Source: SHZI01 sp031409515 (GTDB lineage Bacteria; Pseudomonadota; Gammaproteobacteria; Steroidobacterales; GCA-2729495). From it: a stretch of DNA of 64,000 bases. The translations under genes were made by a program, and so were the position numbers. This document shows positions 57,852-64,000 of this stretch, piece by piece. The notes beneath the pieces were generated by a model. It was not told the origin of the DNA. It worked only from the letters and a program-made list of their open reading frames with translations, and made no database searches. Each line of letters begins with the position of its first letter. Within the stretch, counting starts at the first letter, position 1. The DNA lies in the NCBI GenBank assembly GCA_031409515.1, contig JANNXJ010000056.1, forward strand, positions 82,767 through 146,766, given 5' to 3'.

Positions 57852-60808
57852 CAGGCTGCCTCCACCGGCTTCCAGGTGTCCACGCCGGTCCACTTCTCAA
57901 ACTGAATGAGTGTGGTGTTGGGCTGGATACCATGGCTCTTGGGGGTTATGGACTTGCTGGAGTTGAGCACGTTGACGCAGCCGCCGAGGTCGGTTGACCG
58001 GCCGGGCTCACCCGCCGGTCGGTACTCGGCAGACGCGGTCGAGGCACTGACGACGCCGGGCCGGAGCCGAGCGGTAATCTGGGCCGCACAGACGACCGAG
58101 CCCCGCACATTCCAGAGCCGGATGAGCTCGCCATCCCTGACTCCGCGAGCCTCCGCGTCCGCCCGGCTGATCCGGGCAACAAGGTAGTAGTGACCATCCA
58201 CCTTGATGCGATGCTCACGGATGTCCCGCAGTGAACTGCCTTCGTCGTCGCCCATCAGATGGAACGGGTAGCGGGAGTGTGGCGACAACAACTGCAAGGG
58301 GAACCCCGCCAGCGTAGCGTCCCTCTTCGCGTCCTCGTAGGTCGGCATGTAACGATTCAACTGGGGCCGCTCCGGATCATCAATTCGGCCCAGAGTCTCC
58401 GGGACGAACTCGTACTTCCCCGACGGCGTCTGCAATCCGCCGCCGAAGTCCGCCACATAGTCTGAGGGCAGCGGATAAGGCTCGGGCACATCCTTTTTCC
58501 GGCCCTCATAGAACCACTTGTAGGCGGTAGGTGCCCGGGAGGCCTCCGGCTCGGCAGGCACGACAAAGTAGCCCTTCTTCAGGAACTGCCGCCAGGAAAT
58601 GTGCTTGGACACGTCGGACGAATCGAAGACGCGCTTGCACCAGTCGAGCTCCGTGTTGCCGCCCTCCGAGTACACGGCGCCCATGTCGAGCTTTTCCGCG
58701 ATCGCCAGGAAAATGTCGTAGTCCGATTTGGACTCGCCCATGGGCTCGATGGCCTTGTGCTGCATGTTGATCACGCGGTGATTGCACATGGAGTACATGT
58801 GATGCACATAACCCGCGCCGACGTTCAGCTCCTCGCTGATATCCCAGCGCTCAAACACCGTACACGCCGGCAGAATGACATCCGAGAACCGCGTCTCGCC
58901 CTCGTTCCAGACCGACTGGTTGACGACGAACTTCAGGTTTTCGTGCTGGTACATGCGCACCCAGCGATTCGCATTGACCATTGTCCCGAAGGACGCGCTG
59001 CCGTACTTGTAGAGCATCTCCACCCGCGCGTGCCCGGGGGACGGATAGCCAAAGGGAAAGAACTGACCCTGGACCGAATCGACGGCGGTCAGGTAGCCCA
59101 TGGCCTTGCCATTCATGATCGCCTCGGGCAGGTACATCCGCGGAATCGCCTGCCTGACGGAGCTCATGGTCACGATGTGGGGCATGCGCTGATAGTTGTT
59201 GGCGGCGTTGGCGCTGAAGGCGAGATCGCCGGACATGCTGCCTTCGGCGTAGCCCGGGAAATAGAAGTTGAAGTCCAGCGGCGTGCCGAACTGGAGATTG
59301 CCAAAGTTGGAGCCGGGGCTGCCCAACCCCTGCATTGCGCCCAGGATGGTCATCATCCGGGCCCACTGCACGCCCATGGGCCCGCGACACGCCCCGCCGA
59401 CGCCACTGCCCCAGCCACCGGCGCCGAGATAGGTTTTCTTGCGGCCCCATTCCCGGGCGAGGGCCCGCACGTCCCGGGCCGGGACGCCCGTTTCGCCCTC
59501 CTGCCACTCGGGGGTCTTCGGCGTGCCGTCGGTCTCGCCAAGCACGTAGGCCTTCCACTCATCGAAGCCCGTGGTGCGCTTCGCGACAAAATCCTTGTCG
59601 TAGAGCTCCTCGGTGATCCAGACGTGGCACAGCGCCTGGGCAAACGCCGCATCGGTCCCGGGCCTGGGTGAGATCCACTTGCCCCCGAGATGGGCTGCCG
59701 TGTGGTTCATGTAGGGGTCGATGTGCACCATCTTGATGCCCAGCTCCTTCGCCCAGGCACGGCGTCGCGTGCCGTCGAACCCATAGGAGGCATCCGGATC
59801 ACTGGACCAGAAAACGATCATCTCCGCCTCTTTGAGACAGTCCTCAACCGTGCCGTAGGGCTCCGCGGCCCCCAGTCGCATGCTGTTGCCCCAGTGATGC
59901 ATGGCACCCCAGAACCAGCCTTCCCAGCTGTCCGGGTTGTGCACCAGCTTCGTCACGCCGATCAGGTTCCAGAAGCGGTTGAAGGCACTCAGGTAGTGAC
60001 CCAGGTTCCCCCACTGATGGTGCGAGCCATTGGCTACCGCGACCGCGCCGGGACCCACCGACTTGCACCGCTTGATCTCGCCGGCAACGATGTCGAGGGC
60101 TTCCTCCCAGCTGATCCGGACGAACTCCGACTTGCCCCGATTCTGGATATTGCGCTCACCGTGGGGATCGAAGTCCACGCGCTTCATGGGATAAAGAAGG
60201 CGTTCCTTCGAGTACACCATGGACTTCTGGCACATGCCGTGGGCGGCCAGAGTCGTCTTGCGCGGCGGAGTAAAGGTCTTGCCGCGCGCCGTGATCGACC
60301 AGCCCTCCGCATCGTCGGCATCGAAGTCGATGGGCGTGGTCCGGATGATCTTGCCGTCCTTGACGTAGACAAAGAGCGGGCCGCCATTGGTGCCGTTGGT
60401 GTAGCGGGTGACACCGCCACCCATGTCGGTGCCACTCTTCCAGGTCAGGGACTCCAGGCGCATGAGCGAGGACATGAACCAGACGGCCAGGTCGTCCCGA
60501 CCCTCCATGGACACCTTGAAATTCTTCGCCGCATCGATGCGCTCAAGCTGGTCGAAGGGCGGCGTCAGAAAACTCTCCGCGATAGCCTTGTTCTTGAACA
60601 CGACGGAGAGATCGGGGCTGGCGTGAATGCCGGCACTGGAGGTGATCTTGCCGTCCTTGAGGGTAATCCAGCGCCCTACCGGCCGATCGCGCAGGCGAAA
60701 CTGGGCAGTGAGGTTCTTTTCCTTCAGGCGGGCCGCGTAGGCGGGGTACACCAGTGCCGCCAGCCGCATGGCCTGCGGTATTCCCCAAAAAATGATCGAC
60801 AGCTTCAT
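57851..60808 (-). CDS. SCP2-fused molybdopterin oxidoreductase, pyrogallol-phloroglucinol transhydroxylase-like
   Basis: 985 residues. Residues ~35-125 look like an SCP2 lipid-carrier domain (VGRWITLKDGKITSS, SPDLSVVFKNKAIAESFL, NFKVSMEGRDDLAVWF), preceded by an amphipathic helix. From ~143 the protein follows the transhydroxylase large subunit: GPLFVYVKDGKIIR, GKTFTPPRK, SHHQWGNLG, NPDSWEGW, FWSSDPDASYG, ACTVFERWDIS. By alignment Ser294 would be the molybdenum ligand, Asp293, His263 and Tyr520 active-site residues; the family Tyr152 position is His271. No Tat signal and no N-terminal iron-sulfur motif, so cytoplasmic. ATG at 60808 follows AGGAG. Confidence 0.92.
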   Translation of the reverse strand: MKLSIIFWGIPQAMRLAALVYPAYAARLKEKNLTAQFRLRDRPVGRWITLKDGKITSSAGIHASPDLSVVFKNKAIAESFLTPPFDQLERIDAAKNFKVSMEGRDDLAVWFMSSLMRLESLTWKSGTDMGGGVTRYTNGTNGGPLFVYVKDGKIIRTTPIDFDADDAEGWSITARGKTFTPPRKTTLAAHGMCQKSMVYSKERLLYPMKRVDFDPHGERNIQNRGKSEFVRISWEEALDIVAGEIKRCKSVGPGAVAVANGSHHQWGNLGHYLSAFNRFWNLIGVTKLVHNPDSWEGWFWGAMHHWGNSMRLGAAEPYGTVEDCLKEAEMIVFWSSDPDASYGFDGTRRRAWAKELGIKMVHIDPYMNHTAAHLGGKWISPRPGTDAAFAQALCHVWITEELYDKDFVAKRTTGFDEWKAYVLGETDGTPKTPEWQEGETGVPARDVRALAREWGRKKTYLGAGGWGSGVGGACRGPMGVQWARMMTILGAMQGLGSPGSNFGNLQFGTPLDFNFYFPGYAEGSMSGDLAFSANAANNYQRMPHIVTMSSVRQAIPRMYLPEAIMNGKAMGYLTAVDSVQGQFFPFGYPSPGHARVEMLYKYGSASFGTMVNANRWVRMYQHENLKFVVNQSVWNEGETRFSDVILPACTVFERWDISEELNVGAGYVHHMYSMCNHRVINMQHKAIEPMGESKSDYDIFLAIAEKLDMGAVYSEGGNTELDWCKRVFDSSDVSKHISWRQFLKKGYFVVPAEPEASRAPTAYKWFYEGRKKDVPEPYPLPSDYVADFGGGLQTPSGKYEFVPETLGRIDDPERPQLNRYMPTYEDAKRDATLAGFPLQLLSPHSRYPFHLMGDDEGSSLRDIREHRIKVDGHYYLVARISRADAEARGVRDGELIRLWNVRGSVVCAAQITARLRPGVVSASTASAEYRPAGEPGRSTDLGGCVNVLNSSKSITPKSHGIQPNTTLIQFEKWTGVDTWKPVEAA

Positions 60809-60837
60809 GGACGTCTCCTGGAACCAGCGCACCGAAG

Positions 60838-60886
60838 GCCTGGAATCTTATGATTAATGGGCCATGGGGCTTCTGACAATTATCAA
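60838..60886 (-). promoter_or_regulatory. candidate FNR-type promoter of the molybdoenzyme genes
   Basis: On the minus strand TTGAT-AATT-GTCAG (60886-60873) matches eight of ten bases of the FNR consensus TTGAT-N4-ATCAA. A TAAGAT -10-like hexamer (60850-60845) would start transcription near 60838, placing the box centre at about -41.5, the class II position. Promoter and regulator are inferred. Confidence 0.45.
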
Positions 60887-60904
60887 CAACCGGGCTACGC
60901 CCGG
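60887..60904. terminator. weak hairpin after VOC gene
   Basis: CCGGGC-TAC-GCCCGG hairpin in the gap between the VOC and molybdoenzyme genes; read on the minus strand it is followed by TTGTTG rather than a T-run. It may attenuate transcription from the chaperone promoter. Confidence 0.35.
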
Positions 60905-60918
60905 CTCGCGGCGCCCGT

Positions 60919-61926
60919 TTAGAGAACCTGGAACAGCTCCTGCAGTGCGCCGCTACCCGGGTTGCGGACCAGCATGGATGCGCACTTGCCGCGACCCGGC
61001 AGGGCAAGCGTCATCGGGGCCGTGTACACCTCGGCGCCCACCGCCGCGCAGGCCCGGGCAGACTCCTCGATGCTGGCAATCTGGAAGGACTGGGCGAGGT
61101 ACCCGATATTGGGGGCTACCGCATCGGGCACCAGGTTGGGGACCTCGTAGTTCATCGGCGTCGCCAGCGCGATCTTGCCGTACTCGTGAGCACCCTGGAC
61201 GATCACGCTCCGGGTCTCGCAGTGCTCGGGGAGGCACAACGCGCGATTCGTCACGGGCCCCTTCAGGACAGATTCGATGAACAACGACATGTGCAGCGGG
61301 CCGTAATAGAAGGCGATGGCCTTCTCCATGTCGAGCACACCATGGGCAGTCGTCACGACCGAGGTAAAGCCGGTTGGTGTGCGCCCGTAGGTGGCGATGA
61401 AGGCGAGAATATGCCCGATGATCGTCTTCGGATCTTCAGTCAGCAACTGAATGAGGTTGATCACCACGCCATCCGGCCCGTCGAAAGCAGCTTCCAGGGT
61501 CTCACCCACGATCGGACCAAAGTTGTTCCGCGCGGGTTCGCTCCAGAATTTGAAGCCCTGGGCCTTGAGCTGCGCGAAGTCCTTCTCAATGTCGCTGGCA
61601 TAGATGTTCAGATTGAACAAACCGGTGGCGCGGCGAATCTCCGGCGGCCGGACCAGCTTGCGCTCCCGCGCTGAAAACTGCATGAGCTGGATGCGGCCGA
61701 CCGGGTCGGCGCCATGGGCCAGAAAGGCGCAGCGTGCGCTCGATCCCGCCGGGAGGTGCCAGTAGCGCTCGAAGTCGGGTCCCTCCCAGGTGCTGCTCTC
61801 GACCACCGGCAGGCCCACTGTTCCTGAGTAAAACCCGAGGGACGCGTCGAGATCCCGCGCGCCAATGACCACGGCGCTGACGGGTACGCTGTCCAGCGCG
61901 GAGGCGTTGCTTGCACTGCTGTTCAT
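60919..61926 (-). CDS. double VOC-domain protein
   Basis: 335 residues with two glyoxalase/extradiol-dioxygenase-fold halves (SAVVIGARDLDASLGFYSGTVGLPVV and, from ~175, GFTSVVTTAHGVLDMEKAIAFYYGPL). The usual first-strand metal His is absent in both halves (VIGARDL and VVTTAHG lack it at that position), so it may not be a metal ring-cleavage enzyme; it could bind or isomerise a substrate. Its ATG overlaps the chaperone stop by four bases and the molybdoenzyme gene follows 110 bp later. Confidence 0.8.
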   Translation of the reverse strand: MNSSASNASALDSVPVSAVVIGARDLDASLGFYSGTVGLPVVESSTWEGPDFERYWHLPAGSSARCAFLAHGADPVGRIQLMQFSARERKLVRPPEIRRATGLFNLNIYASDIEKDFAQLKAQGFKFWSEPARNNFGPIVGETLEAAFDGPDGVVINLIQLLTEDPKTIIGHILAFIATYGRTPTGFTSVVTTAHGVLDMEKAIAFYYGPLHMSLFIESVLKGPVTNRALCLPEHCETRSVIVQGAHEYGKIALATPMNYEVPNLVPDAVAPNIGYLAQSFQIASIEESARACAAVGAEVYTAPMTLALPGRGKCASMLVRNPGSGALQELFQVL

Positions 61927-62663
61927 AATGCGTCTTCTGCTTTCGTTGGGGAGAGTGGGATCGCGCCTAAAGGCGCTCCTACGGCTTTATCGGTAATCGT
62001 GGCCATCTGCCACTCGCAGTCGGCCACCACGAAGTCCCGGACAGCCCTCACCACCCGGGCGTACAGGGAGCCCGCCGCCAGCTGGTCCGCATTGTCGGCC
62101 AGCACGGGCAGCCACGCCGCCACATGCCGCCTGGCAAAGTCTGCCTGGGCCAGCTGAAAGGACAGGGCATCAGCGTCGCTGTCCGCCTCTGCCTCGCGAA
62201 AGCACAGGTAGTGCATGAACTCGAGCTCGACGGACAGATGATCCGGCTGCCAGGCAAACTTGCCGTCGAGCACGTAGCCAAAGTACTCGTAGAAGCGGAC
62301 CACCTCCTCCCGGGTTCCCGCCCGCTGACCACTTTGCAGGTCCTCGCGAATGGGTACCGGGGGACCCTGGCTGCCCACTTCGAACATGCCGCTGTACTCG
62401 GCGCGCAACCGGGCCAGCTCGGCGCCACTGACCTCCGCGAGCAGGGCATCCAGGTGGCTGGCGTGGGGTACCGCCTCCCCAAGACCGATGCGTCCGCGCA
62501 GGGCGGCCCGGGGATCCATATCGTGGGGTGAAGCCACCAGCTCGGAGCAGGCGGCGTAGCACAGGCAGCGCAGACCGGCCGTGACGTCGGCCTGGCGGTC
62601 CACCACGCTCCGGCCGGGCAGGGCAGGGTCTGGCGCCGGCGGAATGCTGGCAGAAATTTGCAT
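61923..62663 (-). CDS. TorD/DmsD-family molybdoenzyme chaperone
   Basis: 246-residue all-helical chaperone that assists molybdenum-cofactor insertion. The family hallmark EYSGMFEVGSQGPPVPIREDL (shown by YSGMFEVG and PPVPIRED) and ELEFMHYLCFREAEA are recognisable. It is the first gene of the run leading to the transhydroxylase-like enzyme, whose lack of a Tat signal means it serves cofactor loading rather than export. ATG at 62663; the frame upstream to 62936 is antisense to moeA. A REP-like element encodes VGAPLGA in its C-terminal tail. Confidence 0.85.
   Translation of the reverse strand: MQISASIPPAPDPALPGRSVVDRQADVTAGLRCLCYAACSELVASPHDMDPRAALRGRIGLGEAVPHASHLDALLAEVSGAELARLRAEYSGMFEVGSQGPPVPIREDLQSGQRAGTREEVVRFYEYFGYVLDGKFAWQPDHLSVELEFMHYLCFREAEADSDADALSFQLAQADFARRHVAAWLPVLADNADQLAAGSLYARVVRAVRDFVVADCEWQMATITDKAVGAPLGAIPLSPTKAEDAL
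61959..61983. repeat. REP-like element inside chaperone gene
   Basis: GATCGCGCCTAAAGGCGCTCCTACG lies within the 3' coding end of the chaperone gene and is translated as a VGAPLGAI stretch, like the copy in bioA. Confidence 0.85.
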
Positions 62664-62704
62664 GGGCAGATCCAGTTCAGTGGGGTGCGGAGCGGAGCAG
62701 TGTG

Positions 62705-64000
62705 GTGCTCCCAGTCTGGCAAGATACCGTGGTGATCTCCTACGCGGAAGCACTAGACCTCCTGCTGACCAGGATCGCCGTGCTTCCGGCCCGGACCGTG
62801 GGCCTGGCCGGAGCGTCAGGGGCGGTGACCGCCTCCGCCATCGCCGCCCGCCTGTCCGTGCCGGGGTTTGCGAACGCGGCCATGGACGGCTATGCCCTGC
62901 GCGCTGACGCCAGCCGGACGGCCACCGTGGGTGCACCGCTCGAACTGCCGGTGGCCGGGCTCATCGCCGCCGGAGCCCCTGCACCCCGGGTCGGGGCCCA
63001 GGAGGTCTGGGAGATCCTGACGGGCGCTCCGGTACCCGCGGGCCTGGACGCGGTCGTCCCGCTGGAGCGCGTCACGCGACTAGCCGGGCGCGACGGCACC
63101 GGTCCCCGGATCCTGATTACCGAGCCACTCCGGACCGGCCAGAACATCCGCCAGGCTGGCGAGGACTTTGCGCGGGGCCAGACGGTGATCAACCCCGGGA
63201 CGCGGCTGGGGCCCCACCACCTGATGGGCCTCGCAGCCTGTGGTGTGGATGAGGTGCCGGTCGTCCGGGCGCCACGGGTCGCGGTGCTGACCACCGGCAA
63301 CGAAGTGCGGTCCTTGGGGGCGGACCTGGCGCCGGGCCAGATCCGGGATGCCAACGGTCCTTATCTGCGCGCCCTGTTGCCACAGCTGGGCGCTGACCTG
63401 ACGACCCTGGCGACGGCGACCGACAGCGCCGCCCATCTCCGTGCACAGCTGGAAGCGCTGGCGACCGGTGCCGACCTGGTGCTGACCACGGGCGGAGTCT
63501 CTGCCGGCCGGCTCGACCTGCTCCCGGCCGTGGTGCGCGAACTTGGTGGCGAGGTGCTGTTTCACAAGGTGGCGATCCGGCCGGGCAAGCCCCTGCTCCA
63601 TGCGCGGCTGCCTGGCGGTGCTCTCCTGTTCGGCCTGCCGGGGAATCCGCTGGCCGTTGCGGTGGGCCTGCGGTTCTTCGTTATCCCGGTCCTCCGGGCG
63701 CTGCAGGGCCTGGCGGCGGAAGTCCCCCTGCCCGCAGTCACCGCGGAGGCTGTGCGGCGCCGGGGCGCCCTGCGCTTCTTCGCCAAAGCAGTCCTGGAGA
63801 CGGACGCCACCGGCCAGCGACGAGTCCACATTCTGCCCGGGCAGGAGTCCTTCCGGATCGCGCCGCTGCTCAGCGCGAACTGCTGGGCCATCGTGCCCGA
63901 GGGCGTCGGGGACATCCCGGCCGGCGGGCGTCTGGACACGCTGCCTCTCTCCCCGGCAAGGTGGGAGCGGCGGGTTGGTGGGCGGTTGTGGGCGGTGGGG
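62705..64000 (+). CDS. moeA: molybdopterin molybdotransferase MoeA, 3' partial
   Basis: Inserts molybdate into adenylated molybdopterin. Open from GTG 62705 (GGAG seven bases upstream; GTG at 62729 or 62732 also possible) to the window end, 432 codons. Motifs: SYAEALDLLL, GFANAAMDGYALR, VWEILTGAPVPAGLDAVVP, GEDFARGQTV, VAVLTTGNEV, VLTTGGVSAG and LPGNPLAV. The usual C-terminal domain is present, but no stop is seen by 64000, about ten residues beyond the expected end. Divergent from the TorD-like chaperone with 41 bp between starts, so both may share a promoter region. Confidence 0.9.
   Translation, partial: MLPVWQDTVVISYAEALDLLLTRIAVLPARTVGLAGASGAVTASAIAARLSVPGFANAAMDGYALRADASRTATVGAPLELPVAGLIAAGAPAPRVGAQEVWEILTGAPVPAGLDAVVPLERVTRLAGRDGTGPRILITEPLRTGQNIRQAGEDFARGQTVINPGTRLGPHHLMGLAACGVDEVPVVRAPRVAVLTTGNEVRSLGADLAPGQIRDANGPYLRALLPQLGADLTTLATATDSAAHLRAQLEALATGADLVLTTGGVSAGRLDLLPAVVRELGGEVLFHKVAIRPGKPLLHARLPGGALLFGLPGNPLAVAVGLRFFVIPVLRALQGLAAEVPLPAVTAEAVRRRGALRFFAKAVLETDATGQRRVHILPGQESFRIAPLLSANCWAIVPEGVGDIPAGGRLDTLPLSPARWERRVGGRLWAVG

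Noticed and set aside
60919..61926. Extradiol ring-cleavage dioxygenase for the molybdoenzyme product
   Set aside because: Attractive from context, but the usual first metal His is missing in both VOC halves, so only a general VOC call is supported.
1..64000. CRISPR arrays, tRNA or rRNA genes, prophage, integrase or transposase genes
   Set aside because: Looked for on both strands; no spaced direct repeats, RNA gene signatures or recombinase motifs were recognised.

Overview
The window is GC-rich, gene-dense chromosomal DNA, most likely from a heterotrophic gammaproteobacterium. Pointers are an AvtA-type aminotransferase, a TorD-family chaperone, SPFH/NfeD and NnrU genes, two large TonB-dependent receptors, and dispersed REP-like elements of the GTAGGAGCGGCTTTAGCCGCG type known from pseudomonads, xanthomonads and relatives. 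I see no tRNA, rRNA, CRISPR array, prophage or transposase gene. The first gene (pccB) and the last (moeA) run off the ends.

Layout. 1-4.6 kb: propionyl-CoA carboxylase beta and alpha, MeaB and methylmalonyl-CoA epimerase, i.e. propionate to methylmalonyl-CoA (the mutase is not in view). 4.6-5.3 kb: a VapBC-type toxin-antitoxin pair with its own operator. 5.4-10.3 kb: a DUF374 acyltransferase, divergent from a coupled trio of cytochrome P450, fatty-acyl-AMP ligase fused to an acyl carrier domain, and an orphan ParA-type ATPase. 10.3-13.9 kb: DUF411, DedA, a malonyl/acyl transferase and AvtA on the minus strand, facing a TetR regulator across a clear operator. 14.6-24.7 kb: a TonB receptor, an aldehyde dehydrogenase, a TVP38-flavoreductase fusion and a MacAB-like exporter. 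24.8-28.3 kb: small redox and DUF proteins and the egtB-egtD pair for ergothioneine. 28.7-35.5 kb: an NmrA protein, murI and a biotin locus (bioF-bioD, then bioA) split by a second toxin-antitoxin module and a TSUP transporter. 35.6-44.2 kb: assorted enzymes, NnrU, SPFH and NfeD proteins, and a 4-hydroxybutyryl-CoA dehydratase-like protein. 44.3-55.4 kb: a three-part sugar dehydrogenase/cytochrome fusion, then a GntR / nitrilase-like / TetR / aldo-keto reductase / TonB receptor / MFS group and a rhomboid protease. 55.5-64 kb: a repeat coiled-coil protein and a molybdoenzyme locus.

The most interesting locus is 56.0-64 kb. A minus-strand run encodes a TorD-like chaperone, a double VOC protein, a large molybdopterin enzyme, its ferredoxin-like partner and an NmrA protein; moeA is divergent. 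The large and small subunits resemble pyrogallol-phloroglucinol transhydroxylase of anaerobic fermenters. Here the catalytic subunit carries an extra N-terminal SCP2-like (sterol/lipid carrier) domain, and the electron-transfer subunit has lost several cluster cysteines. A near-consensus FNR-type box lies where it could activate the enzyme genes. This looks like an undescribed molybdenum enzyme for a hydrophobic, possibly steroid or aromatic, substrate.

Two dispersed repeat families shape gene ends: the REP-like elements, which often supply a TAG stop codon or a short C-terminal tail, and a 40-bp-arm AT-rich hairpin beginning AAGGTACCGGACC, seen as one perfect palindrome, one decayed copy and one half copy.
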